Below are positions 44,741-54,536 of a stretch of DNA of 64,000 nucleotides, piece by piece; within the stretch, counting starts at the first letter, position 1, and the number at the start of each line of letters is the position of its first letter. The stretch spans positions 128,107,592 to 128,171,591 of the forward strand of contig JAKSZU010000006.1 in assembly GCA_026018925.1 (NCBI GenBank). Direction: 5' to 3'. Source of the DNA: Tupaia tana (Eukaryota; Chordata; Mammalia; Scandentia; Tupaiidae). The notes under the pieces are model-generated. The model saw nothing but the letters and a program-made list of their open reading frames with translations. It was not told where the DNA came from and searched no databases. The position numbers and the translations under genes are program-made.

Positions 44741-44974
44741 TTGAGAGATTTTTGCTATAGAGTGCATACTCACCAGAGAGACAGAAAGCAAGAAATCATC
44801 TCCTGGGGAGATGATCATGCCACACAGTCCCTTCTCCTCAATTCTCTTCTCTGGATTTTAGGTACACATGCATACGTGCCCCGTTTGAGTTGTAAGCCAC
44901 TGGATCAAGGACTTGAACTGTGGTTGAGTATGTGTGAGTCTAGTGATGCAACCATTATGCCATCTACTGGTCCC
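44741..44974 (-). repeat. Long tRNA-SINE in L1
   Basis: TTTTTGCTATAGAGTGCATA end; TTTCTCTGTTTTTCTT flanks; head end GCCATCTACTGGTCCC. Confidence 0.88.
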
Positions 44975-45739
44975 TCCTTTCTCTGTTTTTCTTCGGTAGT
45001 CTGGGTAATGATTTTGTCAGTTTTATTTATTGTCTGAAACATTTTTTGTTTCATTGACTTTTTTTTTCGGGCAGGGGAGGGTTACAGTTCTTCTATTTCC
45101 TTTATTTCAGCTATAATTTCTATTATTTATCTTCTACTGATTTTTTGTTGTTGTTGTTGCTTTTCTAGTTCCTTGTTATGCATCAACATCTTTTTGCTTT
45201 TTTCTTGTGAACACTAATTGCTGTGTATTTCCCTCTAATGACTGCTTTCTCTGTGTCTCAAAAATTTTGGAAAGTTGTATATTCATTATCTTAGGTTTCA
45301 GACTTTATTTGAATCTTAATTTCTATAGTAGTTTTAAAGTCATTCAGGAGTGCCTTGTTTAGTTTCCATATTGTGTGTTTTTGAGGGCTCTTTTGTTGAT
45401 TTTAAGTTTTATCCTATTGTGTGGCTCGAAAAGATGGTGGATCTAGTTTCTGTAGTTTTCAAATTTCTAAAGGCTTTTTTTGTGTCCTATAATATGGTGA
45501 ATCTTAAAAAAATGTTCCACGGGAAGATGAGAAAGAGTATTTTATAGTTGTTGAGTGAAGTATTCTATAGATGTCTCAGGTCCATTTGGTTTATGTTATC
45601 TATTAGTTCCTGTGTCTCTGTGTTTATTTTTCTGTGTAGATGAGCTGTCTAGTTGTGAGAGTGGCGGTGTGAGACTCTCCAACAATTAACGTGTTGCAAC
45701 CAACATCTTCCTGTAGATCTTGGAGTTGTTCTTACTTTT

Positions 45740-45906
45740 TTAGAGAATTATTTAACTTTATTTATTCATTTATTTTAATTTGACCAGAGAGGGACAGAGT
45801 GAGAGACAGAAAGAGAGAGAAAAAATGAGAAAGCAAGCCGCCAGGTCCAGGACTTGAACCATGGTTGGCCATGTGGGAGTCCAGCCCCTTAACCACCATA
45901 CCATCT
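45740..45906 (-). repeat. Short tRNA-SINE in L1
   Basis: TTATTTTAATTTGACCAGAG junction. Its extreme head is interrupted by the next copy. Confidence 0.86.
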
Positions 45907-45916
45907 GTGGCTCCTT

Positions 45917-46176
45917 ATTTTTTTTATTTTTATTTTTTACTATAGGGTACGTGCACTCACCAGAAAGACAGAGACAGAGAGACAGAAAGTGAGAAATCAC
46001 CCCCCAGGGGGATGATCACACCCCAATCCCTTCTCCTCCATTCTCCTCTCAGGATCTTGGGCACGCACGCACGCTCATGTGCCCGGCGTGAGTTTAAGCC
46101 ACCGGGTCTGGGACTCGAACCGCGGTTGACTACTTGGAAGTTCAGCGACATAGCCATTACGGGAACTGCTGGTCCC
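45917..46176 (-). repeat. Long tRNA-SINE nested at a short SINE head
   Basis: TGTGGCTCCTTA duplicated at both ends. CTATAG and GGCGTGAGTT intact. Confidence 0.92.
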
Positions 46177-46189
46177 TGTGGCTCCTTAG

Positions 46190-46415
46190 TTTTTTAAAGA
46201 GGTTTTTCCCTTAGGGTGTATGCGCTGGCTGGAGAAAGAGAGAAACAATGGGAAGGAAAGTGAAAAATCACCCTGGGGTGGGGGGGTGGGGTGGTGGTGG
46301 CTATGCTGCAATCTCTTCTCCATTCTCCTTCCAGGATCCTGGGCACAAACTTCTGCCACCGTAGTCAGTTATGTAGGAGTCCAGCGATGTAACTGCTATG
46401 CCATCTGCTGGCCCC
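46190..46415 (-). repeat. Long tRNA-SINE, deleted, in L1
   Basis: TTTTTCCCTTAGGGTGTATG end, G-rich palindrome remnant, and a gap between body and head. Confidence 0.82.
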
Positions 46416-46811
46416 AAGTGTATAAATATTTATAATTATTTTATCTTGGCAAATTCTTTTAATACTGTAGTGTGTCCTTCTTTTGCCTTTTTTTTTGCCA
46501 TGTTTATCTCGAAGTCTGTTTTATCTGATATTAATATTTCATCTTGGACCTTTTTTTGGTTTCTGTTTGCATGACATGACTTTCCATTGCTTCACTTTCA
46601 GTCTGTGTATGTTTTTGTAAATGATTCTTCTAATGTAAGGATGGCAGTATTTCCTTCTCTTACAGATGTTGGGGAATAATTTTCAGTGTCTAGTTTGATG
46701 GAGATATAGTCAATTAGGAAATGCTTTTTTTCTACTGTTGTAGAAACATGGCAAAGATTAGATTGTTAATATTGGCACTTTATAAACATAGTCATGTTAA
46801 GTTGCTTGAAC

Positions 46812-46848
46812 CTAAGAACGAGGATGTCATTAGGATCCTCGTTCTTAG
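46812..46848. repeat. Perfect 14-bp inverted repeat, 9-base loop
   Basis: CTAAGAACGAGGAT (46812-46825), loop GTCATTAGG, ATCCTCGTTCTTAG (46835-46848). Perfect match, at the 5' edge of the L1 remnant. Confidence 0.95.
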
Positions 46849-46851
46849 AAT

Positions 46852-47320
46852 AGCTCATGGTCATTGTCTTTCACCTCTATATTATTTCACCTCTTTGATT
46901 ATTGTTCTATAATCAAAATAGTTGTAAAAATTCTTAGTGAACAAGACATTATAAGAATATTGTTAGTATGCATGTGAGAATAGGAAATTATGAATAAAAA
47001 TTATAACTTAATTTTTACTCTTTCAAGTTGAAAATACCAGTATTTACTAATTAAAGTTTATTGGCTTTTGTTTTTATTTTTTCTTTATGCCTGTATATTT
47101 TCATGCCATTTATAATCAGTAGATGTTGTATCCTCATGAAATATATAGAGAAATGTAAATAACGACCCATAGTCCTAGTTCATACGGATTTATTGTTAAT
47201 ATTTTATGTTTTCTTGTGAATGGTACTTAGGTGGTTTATGTGTCATTTTCTTAGGGGGGAGTGGACAGTAGCCTTGAGAAAGATTAACTGCCTCTTACTG
47301 GGAAGTTCAGAAAGTTTTAA
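46852..47320. repeat. SINE-free intron, possible old L1 end
   Basis: TAAATAACGACCCATAGTCC then TTATTGTTAATATTTTATG (47157-47210) resembles L1M 3'UTR sequence, loosely. The rest is unassigned. Confidence 0.35.
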
Positions 47321-47325
47321 CTATA

Positions 47326-47656
47326 CAATTGACCCTTGAGTAAAGTGAGAGTTAGTAGTACTGTATTCCCCCAACACACATATAGAGTTGAAAATCACAT
47401 GTAAACTGACTCCTCAAAAACTTAACTACAGATAGCTTATTGACTATTTACTAACAACATAAAGTATACGTATTTTCTGTATTTTATTTATCATATACTG
47501 TATTCTTACACTAAAGCAAGGCGGAGAAGAAATACTAAGAAAAGGAAGACAAAATACATGTGTAGTACTGTACTGTATTTTCCAATATATTTACTGAACT
47601 AAATCTGCCCATTAAGTGGACCTGAGCATTTCAGACTATTGTTCAAGGGTCAAGTG
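47326..47656. mobile_element. Tigger/pogo-like MITE with intact ends
   Basis: Ends are inverted copies: CAATTGACCCTTGA at the left, TCAAGGGTCAAGTG at the right. The 331-bp element is flanked by TA dinucleotides (47324-47325 and 47657-47658), the TA duplication typical of Tc1/mariner-pogo elements. CCATTAAGTGGACCTGAGC near the end also fits. It lies 145 bp before AEBP2 exon 3 and does not reach the acceptor. Confidence 0.82.
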
Positions 47657-47786
47657 TATATAGTATTTTGATTGGTTCATACATTATTAAATGACTGTTT
47701 TTGTCATTTAAACACTTAGAACATGTTCATTTGAACTTAGAAGGAATCAAACTTTTTGTTGAGATAAGTGACGAAAATGATTATGG

Positions 47787-47801
47787 CTCTTCTTTTAACA
47801 G
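47787..47801 (+). promoter_or_regulatory. AEBP2: Splice acceptor of AEBP2 exon 3
   Basis: CTCTTCTTTTAACAG precedes the first exon codon GTA. The pyrimidine tract is short but has a -3 C and no competing AG in the previous 15 bases. Confidence 0.85.
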
Positions 47802-47909
47802 GTATTTGTTTGCTTATGGAAAGGTTGTAAAGTATATAATACGCCATCAACCAGTCAAAGTTGGTTACAGAGGCACATGCTGACACACAGTGGAGATAAA
47901 CCTTTCAAG
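47802..47909 (+). CDS. AEBP2: AEBP2 exon 3 (internal coding exon, zinc finger 2)
   Basis: Exon of 108 bp (36 codons), phase 0 at both ends. It encodes [20 protein letters not shown] and continues through WLQRHMLTH to GDKPFK. That is the second GLI/Kruppel-type C2H2 finger of AEBP2: C-x4-C in CLWKGC, then H-x3-H in HMLTH, followed by the start of the TGEKP-like linker to finger 3. All zinc ligands are present and there is no stop or frameshift. It is flanked by TTTTAACAG and GTAAGC. It joins exon 2 in frame (QRGG then VFVC). The next coding exon, which should start with the finger 3 cysteine, is not in the remaining 16 kb. Confidence 0.95.
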
Positions 47910-47915
47910 GTAAGC
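47910..47915 (+). promoter_or_regulatory. AEBP2: Splice donor of AEBP2 exon 3
   Basis: AAG|GTAAGC is a near-consensus donor directly after the PFK codons, stronger than the exon 2 donor. Confidence 0.88.
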
Positions 47916-48400
47916 ATATGGATGTGTGTTTAAAAAATTTTTAAAGTTAAGTTGCCTTGTTTATTAAGGGGCATATACTTTCATCCTTTGAAAGTTTTTA
48001 AAAGAACTATTTATTTTGACATTGCTATAGATGCATGGAATTTCAAGAGTATGTAGAAGTAATGATAATTTAATCCATTTTTTTTTTTTTTTTCTTTCCA
48101 ATTTGAAGAACAGGAAAAAAGTCTCTCATTAGGTTAGGGTCTTGAAAAGAGCTAGTGGGCAGAGCAGTGACTTAAAGCCGTGTCTTTAAAATCAGTCAGC
48201 TCTCTTAGTTAATCATGCTTACTCACTGCCAAAGGTTTTAACCTTTTTATTAGTTTGTAATACTGACTATAATTTGAAATAAATATATTGTAAAATATTT
48301 AGGGTTTTGATTCCTTGCAGATTTGAGGCCGTACTGCTGAGGTCTTTTAGTTGTAAATCACTTTGTTAAATATAGACATATTTTGGAGAAATCTTCATTT
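47916..48400. other. Start of intron 3, no feature seen
   Basis: AT-rich with a T16 run near 48080. No repeat recognised. Confidence 0.45.
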
Positions 48401-48401
48401 T

Positions 48402-48600
48402 CTGTTTTAGTTTGCTGTATGGTGTGTGCACTTACCAGAGAAAGAGAGAGAAAGGGAACATGAGAAACCTGGATGGTGGTGGGGGTGGCATTGCTAAAAT
48501 CAATTCTCCTGTGTTTCCTCTCAGGATTTTGAGCATACATGCACATGGGCCTGGCATAATTTTCAAGCCACTTGGTCCAGGATTTGAACTGCCATGTGGT
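48402..48600 (-). repeat. Older long tRNA-SINE, head cut off
   Basis: TTTGCTGTATGGTGTGTGCA end; match stops at TTTGAACTGCCATGTGG. Confidence 0.75.
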
Positions 48601-48632
48601 ATCATTCATGAGAAACATACAATATATCTTCA

Positions 48633-48690
48633 AAATGTTATGGAAAATGCAAATTATGAAAAATTAGGCATGGATTTAAAAAATGTTTTG
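48633..48690. mobile_element. Mariner-like MITE fragment
   Basis: ATGTTATGGAAAATGCAAAT then GGCATGGATTTAAAAAATG follows the same family pattern as 19740. Confidence 0.5.
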
Positions 48691-48691
48691 A

Positions 48692-49205
48692 ACTGGGCTT
48701 GTACCATAGCACAGTGTTTAAAGGTTTTTATGCAAAGGAAGTCATCCAATGAAGCCACCAGGATTTGAGTCCCTGTGCCAGAAGATTCAAAACAGGCTAG
48801 CGGGCCAGCAGGTGGTATGGTGGTTAAGGCACTGGACTCCCACGTGGCCGACCACCGTTGAAATTCAAGCTGGGTGCGTGGGTGCGTGTGCCCAAAATAC
48901 CGAGAGGAGAATGGAGTAGAAGTGATTGCAGCCTTTGCAACCCTCCGGGAGATGATTTCTCACTTTATCTTTATTCATTTCCCTCTGTCCCTCTGGAGAG
49001 CGCACATGCCCTATAGCGAAAATCTCTTCAGAAAAAGAAAAGAAAAACAGGCTGAGCACATGTGCCTGTGTAGAACTGGAATGAGTTGGAGAATGGGAGG
49101 AAAAGGTTTTGTGGCATGATAAGGCTGTAGTGGAGGGTGCTTTCTCTTATCTACATATATGCATGTATTGTGTTACATGTGTTTGCACTCTGTGGCCAAT
49201 AAAAC
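48692..49205 (+). repeat. Older tRNA-SINE, split by a long copy
   Basis: Head piece TGGGCTTGTACCATAGCACA to 48800; body piece from 49047 (GAGCACATGTGCCTGTGTAG) to the AAT tail. AAAACAGGCT marks the break on both sides. Confidence 0.65.
48801..49046 (+). repeat. Long tRNA-SINE nested in an older copy
   Basis: GGGCCAGCAGGTGGTATGGT head with a deletion after the B box; ends CTATAGCGAAAATCTC. Confidence 0.88.
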
Positions 49206-49255
49206 AAATTATTTCTTGCACCATAATAACTTAATTTTTGAATTGCATTTCTCTT

Positions 49256-49438
49256 TTTTTAAAGAATTGTTATTTTTTAAAAATCTAACTTTATTTATTT
49301 TAATTTGACTAGAGTGGGGACAGAGTGAGAGAGAGAGAAAAAAAAAAGTGAAAAAGCAAGCCGCCAGATCTGGAACTTGAAGTGCGTTTGACCATCTGGG
49401 AGTCTAGTGTCCACAACCACTATGCCACCTGCCAGCCC
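49256..49438 (-). repeat. Short tRNA-SINE
   Basis: TTTATTTTAATTTGACTAGA junction; head end CACCTGCCAGCCC. Confidence 0.86.
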
Positions 49439-49693
49439 TTAATTGCTTTTTTTTACGATCTTTTTGAAGTCTCTTCATATATCACAGAGATTTAACATTT
49501 GTGTTTAAAAAATGTAATATTGTTGAAACCATAATGTCTGTTGGAATGTAAATACTTTGCCAGAAACTTCCCTTGGGTTTATTAGAGAATGATGTCATTC
49601 TTTTAGTTGTTTTTTTTTTTTTTTTGCCTGCTTAATTTTTTTCAATTAGGCCCTCATTAACAGATTAGAAAAGTTTAAGAAATTCACATTGAG

Positions 49694-49908
49694 GAGCCAG
49701 CAGGTAGCATGGTGGTTAAGGTGCTGCACTCCCACATGCCATGGTTTGAGTCCCAGACCCCGTAGATTGCATGTGTGTGCATGACCAAAATCACAAGAGG
49801 AGAACTGAGGACAAGGGATTGTGGTGTGGCCATCTCCCCAGGGGATGATTTCTCCCTACCACCATTGTTTCTCTCTCTCTAGTGACTGCATGCATACTAG
49901 GAAAAGAA
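49694..49908 (+). repeat. Long tRNA-SINE, deleted, with duplication
   Basis: AATTCACATTGAG at 49681-49693 and AATTCACATTGA from 49909. Part of the head is missing (CCCACATGCCATGG). Confidence 0.9.
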
Positions 49909-50005
49909 AATTCACATTGAGAAATCTGCTTAGCCTTTTGTTCTCATATTCTTCCTTTCTTGAAATATTGCTACCATTATTAGTTTCTTGTGAATTATAA
50001 TTGTA

Positions 50006-50180
50006 TTTTTTAAAATAATTATTTTTTTTTATTTTAATTTGACCAGAGAGGAACAGAGTGAGTGAGAGAGAGAGAGAGGAAGGAGGGGATGTGAGAAAGC
50101 AAGCCACCAGGTCTGGGACTAGAACTGCAGTCAGCTATTTGGGAGTCCAGCAACCTTAAACACTACACCACCTGCTAGCC
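50006..50180 (-). repeat. Short tRNA-SINE
   Basis: TTTATTTTAATTTGACCAGA junction; head end CACCTGCTAGCCCC. Confidence 0.87.
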
Positions 50181-50298
50181 CCTATAATAGTATTTCTTTA
50201 TTAAAAAGAGAATATAGTCTCATTCTTTCTTTTTTACACAAAATTTAATAAACTGTACTTCCTGTACCTTGCTTTCTTAAAAATAAAATATTTTAATT

Positions 50299-50385
50299 TT
50301 AGTTTTTTTTTTTCTCCCTTGCTGTAGGGTTTGTGTGCTTGCTGAAGAGAGATGGGGGAGGGATGATTTCTCATAGTCTATACTA
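50299..50385 (-). repeat. Older long tRNA-SINE fragment
   Basis: TTGCTGTAGGGTTTGTGTGC and GGGATGATTTCTCATAG; the head side is lost. Confidence 0.68.
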
Positions 50386-50405
50386 AATTTCTACTCCTAG
50401 TGTCT

Positions 50406-50658
50406 TTTTCTTAAAGAGAGATATTTAATGTAGGTTGCATATGCTAGACAGAGAGACAGAGAGAAACAGAAAGCGAGAGAAGTCACTCCCCAGGGCGGAT
50501 GGCTACACAGCAATCCCATCTCTATTTTCCTTTGGGGGATCCTGGGCACCCATGCACATGTGCCCAGCGTGAATCTCAAGCCGCCTTGTCTGGTACTTGA
50601 ATCACAGTCAGCTACATGGGAGTCTAGCAACGTAACCATTATGCCCTCTGCTGGTCCC
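50406..50658 (-). repeat. Long tRNA-SINE
   Basis: AATGTAGGTTGCATATGCTA end; head end GCCCTCTGCTGGTCCC. Confidence 0.88.
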
Positions 50659-50693
50659 ACTACTAGCATCTTACATTTTGTGTATGTGTATTT

Positions 50694-50914
50694 TTTTTTA
50701 AGGATTATTTAATTTTATTTATTATTATTACAACTATTTTTTAAAGAATTACTTATTTATTATTTTATTTTATTTATTACTCAGTTTGACCAGAGAGATA
50801 CAAGGAGTGAGAGAGAGGGAAAGTGAGAAATCAAGTTGCCAGGTCTAGGACTTGAACCATATTTTGCTATGAGGGAGTCCAGCACGTCAACCACCATGCT
50901 ACCTGCCGTTCCCA
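50694..50914 (-). repeat. Short tRNA-SINE with doubled tail
   Basis: Two AT-rich tail segments in series (AAGGATTATTTAATTTTATT and AAAGAATTACTTATTTATTA) before one body. Confidence 0.82.
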
Positions 50915-51033
50915 GCACGTTCTCTCATCAGAGAGAGGGAAAGTTGAGATAGCAAGCCACCAGGTCTGGGATTTGAACCACGGTCATTCATGTGGGAGTC
51001 CAGCACCTTAACCACCATGCCACCTTTTGGCCC
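50915..51033 (-). repeat. Short tRNA-SINE, tail truncated
   Basis: Abuts the previous copy. Body CATCAGAGAGAGGGAAAG, head end CCACCTTTTGGCCC. Confidence 0.84.
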
Positions 51034-51058
51034 TAGTGCATTGTTTTTTGAATGTATC

Positions 51059-51287
51059 ATGTTTTTTTTTTTTTTTAATTTTATTTTTACTGAGAGAGCG
51101 AGATAGAGAGAGATACAGACATAGCACCCTTAGTAGGGTCTTCATGGCATTGTTCATTCCATTTTCATCTGGCCGGGGTCATAGGCAATATATATGCCTG
51201 GCATGCTCAGGGAGGTCTTAGGATATGAACTCAGGACCTTTTCTCTTGTGGTTCCAATTGTGTTCCTACTAAACCACCACCTGTCCT
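51059..51287 (-). repeat. Older SINE, diverged class
   Basis: ACAGACATAGCACCCTTAGT and GGTCATAGGCAATATATATG match the 18232 copy. Confidence 0.62.
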
Positions 51288-51352
51288 TAATTGTACTTTA
51301 TACTTTGATCTTTATACCATAATCTTTCAATAGTAACTCATAGGGAGTATTT

Positions 51353-51617
51353 GCTCTCTCTCTCTCTTTTGGAGAGGTTTCTGCTATAGGGCGCGTGCGC
51401 TCGCCAGAAAGAGAAAAACAGAGAGACAGAAAGCGAGAAATCACTCTTCAGGGGGAAGGCTGTGCTGCAATCCCTTCTCCTCCATTCTCCTCTCGGGATC
51501 TTGGGCACACACACACACACACGCACCTGGTGTGAGTTTAAGCCACTGGGTCCGGGACTCAAACCATGGTCAACTAAATGGGAGTCCAGCGATAGCCATT
51601 AGGCCAACTGCTGGTCC
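51353..51617 (-). repeat. Long tRNA-SINE
   Basis: GAGTATT flanks. CTATAG and GGTGTGAGTT motifs intact; (CA)n in the body at 51508-51520. Confidence 0.92.
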
Positions 51618-51867
51618 CAGAGTATTCTCATTTTTAAAAACAGCATCAAAGTATTCCATTGTGTGGTTGTAGAAGTTCATTTATTCAAACTTGTATTAAC
51701 ATTTGGGTTGCTTGTAGCCTTGCTGTTACACATAGTGCAACAGTGATGAATCTTGGACATGTTATATTGTACATGTGTAATTATTTATGTAGAGAAAATT
51801 CCCAAAGGTGTTAGGAATGGAATGATGAAAGTCTATATAAGAAACGGTAATTTTGGGGGCTGGCAAA

Positions 51868-51964
51868 GAAAGCAAGGCAGCAAGCCACTAGGTTCGGGAC
51901 TTGAACCACGGTTGACCATACGGTAGTCCAGTGCCCTCGAACACTGTGCCACCTGCTGGTCTCC
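51868..51964 (-). repeat. Short tRNA-SINE, tail truncated
   Basis: AAAGCAAGGCAGCAAGCCAC to CACCTGCTGGTCTCC. Confidence 0.83.
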
Positions 51965-52151
51965 AAAATAATTCCTAAAAAAAGTAATTTTAATAAATAT
52001 TTTCAAATTCCCTTCTGTAGCAGTTTTCTCCTCTTAGCAGTGTTTTGAGTATCTGCCTTCTCTCCTAAGTCTTGCTGAGAGAATGTCAGAACTTATGGAT
52101 TTTTGCAGATCTCATAAGTAAGAAATTATATCTTAATGTGTTTTTTTATTT

Positions 52152-52374
52152 GTTTGTTTAAGATTGTTTCTTTTTATGAGAAGGGAGGAAAGGAGAGAAA
52201 GACAGACAGACAGACAATGACACAGGTTCTCTTGAGAAGATCTGACCATCCCAGCTTCCTGGTCACTCCAGATCGGAATGAGTATGCTGTTGACCTTAAC
52301 TCGGGCCTTCTATGTGGGCTCCAGTATTGTGATATGTTATCTTACTGCCTGCACCACCATGGCAAGGTCTCTAT
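52152..52374 (-). repeat. Older SINE, diverged class
   Basis: AAGACAGACAGACAGACAAT body and CTGCACCACCATGG head remnant. The middle is not recognised. Confidence 0.45.
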
Positions 52375-52387
52375 ATTTTTTCCACTT

Positions 52388-53172
52388 AATTTACTTATTC
52401 ATGGAGTCATCCATGAATGAAAGAGTGAAAGACAGCAACACTAACAGCATCTTGATGCTGTGCCCAGCATTAGTCAGCCACAGTTTATGAGTACATGCAT
52501 ACTACTATATTTGTCAGTGTTCTCTAGGGAGACAGACCTGATAGATATGTGCAGATATATAAGAGGGGTTTTATGGGGGGAATCAGCTTACATGATTATG
52601 GCAGCTGAAAAGTACCACAACAGGTTGTCTGCAACCTGGATTCTAGTAGCATGGTTTAGTCCAAGGCCCAAGGCCTCAGAGGAAGGAAGGCTGATGATGT
52701 AACTCACAGCCTTTGTCAGAAAGCCTGAGATGTACCAGTGTCTGAAGTAGAAAGCCTGAGAACATGAAAGAGGAGGGACACAAATGTAAGTCCTGCAGTA
52801 TAATGGCACCCAGCTTTGAGTTCTGACCTCCAGGGCAACAGAAATCTATCTTGGTCTTTCTCAAAAGAGACCTATTTGTCTCCTGTATTTATTCTTTCTG
52901 GGTCCTTTATTGAGTGGATCATGTTTGCCCACATTGAGAGTTGATCTTCCACATCTAGTCTACCCAGACTTGCATGTAAATCTCTTTTCGAAACACCCCC
53001 TGGGACACACTCAAAGTAATGCTTTATCAGGTTTCTAGTGATTACAGTCAAGTTGACCCTTGAAACTAATCATCACAACAGGCATATTCAGGAGGTCCGC
53101 AGGCATGAAACTAGAACCTTCGTAATGTTGGTCATGCTTTATTTAACTCTGTGGCTACTATCCAGCTCCCAT
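52388..53172 (-). repeat. Older SINE, diverged class, split by an LTR-like insert
   Basis: Left piece (52388-52498) has GCAACACTAACAGCATCTTG and ATGAGTACATGCAT. Right piece (53083-53172) has TCAGGAGGTCCGCAGGCATG. The insert lies between. Confidence 0.55.
52499..53084 (+). mobile_element. LTR-like ancient repeat
   Basis: TGTCAGTGTTCTCTAGGGAG start, GATTATGGCAGCTGAAAAGT, ACACCCCCTGGGACACACTC and AGTCAAGTTGACCC landmarks match a well-known ancient placental repeat (GTTCTCCAGAGAAACAGA type). GCATA occurs at both edges and may be a 5-bp duplication. The class (MaLR-type LTR?) is not certain. Confidence 0.5.
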
Positions 53173-53224
53173 AATTTAGTGTTGCTTTTTCTTTCATTAC
53201 ACATGAGGTTCAGTATCTTCATGG

Positions 53225-53272
53225 TTTTGTGTGTGTGACACACACACACATAAATATATACATATATATATA
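53225..53272. repeat. Mixed GT/CA/TA microsatellite
   Basis: GTGTGTGTGACACACACACA is a short palindrome, followed by a TA-rich run. Confidence 0.9.
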
Positions 53273-53517
53273 TTTTTTTTTTTTTGAGAGACATTTTTGC
53301 TTTAGGGTGCATGTGCTTGCCTGAGAGAGGGAGAGACAGTGAGAAATCCCCTGATGGAATGGCCATGCCGCAATTCCTTCTCCATTCTTCTCTTGAGATT
53401 TTAGGTACATACACACACACGCCCGTCATGAGTTTTAAGTTTCCGGGTCTGGGACTTGAACTGTGATTGACTATATGGAAGTGCAGTTATGTAACCATTA
53501 TAACACCTGTTGATCCC
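53273..53517 (-). repeat. Long tRNA-SINE
   Basis: TTTTTGCTTTAGGGTGCATG end; head end AACACCTGTTGATCCCC. Confidence 0.86.
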
Positions 53518-53529
53518 CATGTGTATACT

Positions 53530-53726
53530 TTTAAATTCATGCTAGGTCATGCATATGAGTGAGTGAGGGAGAGAGAGGTGAGCACCCTCCACAGGATCTA
53601 CTCACTCTGTGATCCCTTCACCAGTCCTCCAGCCTAATGGATCTCGGGCACTTAAGTGCATGCCTGATGTATTTTAGACTGACCCAGCCAAGGAATTTCT
53701 ATAGTCAAATTTTAGATGCTGGCCCT
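53530..53726 (-). repeat. Older SINE, diverged class
   Basis: GGTGAGCACCCTCCACAGGA and TCTCGGGCACTTAAGTGCAT; head end GATGCTGGCCC. Confidence 0.55.
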
Positions 53727-53979
53727 AACATTAACAGACATTTGACCTGGAAACACTTTAACTTCCTAGGTGATGTGTAACTGGTAATACTAATTATCTC
53801 ATGGAGTTGTTATACAGTATTTACCCAAGAAAAGATTATTGTTGATCATTACATGGGGAATCATTACACGTTTTTGCATAGAAAAATATGTCATGACTTT
53901 ACCAATGACCTAATACATGTGAATATTTTAAGAGCCATTCTCCTGCTAATTCATTATGATATTCAGGTTAATTTATTTT

Positions 53980-54136
53980 TCTAAAAAGAATTATTTATTA
54001 ATTTTATTTGTTGTTATTATTTTTTAATTTTACCAGACAGAGATAAAGGGAAGGCAAGCCACCAGATCTGGGACTTGAACCATAGTTGGCCACATGGGAA
54101 TCAGGTGCCTTTAGCCACCACACCACCTTCGGGCCC
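53980..54136 (-). repeat. Short tRNA-SINE
   Basis: TTTTTTAATTTTACCAGACA junction; head end CACCTTCGGGCCCC. Confidence 0.86.
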
Positions 54137-54151
54137 CAATAATTTCAGTCT

Positions 54152-54431
54152 TTTTTTTTTTTTTTTTTTTTTCTTCTTTTTTGGGAGAGGTTTTTGCTAT
54201 AGGGTGTGTGCGCTCGCCAGACAGACAGAGACAGAGAGATAGAAAGCGAGAAATCACCCCCCGGGGGGGGATGGCCACGCCGCAATCCCTTCTCCTCCAT
54301 TCTCATCTCGGGATCTTGGGCGTGCACGCACACACGCCCGGCGTGAGTTTAAGCCACCGGGTCCAGGACTCGAACCGCGGTCGACTACGTGGGAGTCCAG
54401 CGACATAGCCATTACGCGAACTGCTGGTCCC
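54152..54431 (-). repeat. Long tRNA-SINE, young, with intact splice-like pair
   Basis: T22 run, acceptor-like AG at 54201-54202 (TTTTTGCTATAG), donor-like GTGAGT at 54343-54348. Near-consensus head CGAACCGCGGTCGACTACGT. Confidence 0.95.
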
Positions 54432-54536
54432 AATTTCACAGTCTTTACAAATGGATTTTTTCCTTAAGTCTTAGAAGATGTAGCAGATTCCCATGGGAGA
54501 TGAAAAGATACAGTCTTTAAAAGCAAAAAATTGAAC

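Larger units (their letters stand above)
40870..46850 (-). mobile_element. Near-complete old L1 (ORF2 and 3'UTR), antisense
   Basis: Read on the + strand, landmarks come in antisense L1 order. 3'UTR: TGAATAATACTCCTTAGTGC, CAATAAATGCG, GTGGCTGTACCAATCTACAT, TTCTCCTATTCTGTGGGTTG and CAGAAGCTTTTTAGTTTGGT. ORF2: ATTGGGTCTGTGTTTCTGTT, GTCAGTACCATTCTG, GGAGGTCAGGTAGTGAGATC, CCAGAAGTGAAGCCATTGGG and ATGAGCTGTCTAG. About 6 kb survives, broken by eleven SINEs and many stops. It cannot encode reverse transcriptase. Both boundaries are approximate. Confidence 0.85.
50182..52130 (-). mobile_element. L1M 3'UTR remnant, antisense, heavily interrupted
   Basis: Pieces in order on the + strand: CTGTACCTTGCTTTCTTAA (50263), ATACCATAATCTTTCAATAG (51315), then after the long SINE AGTATTCCATTGTGTGG and ACATTTGGGTTGCTTG (51650-51720). 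This is the familiar antisense L1M 3'-end order. Confidence 0.7.
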
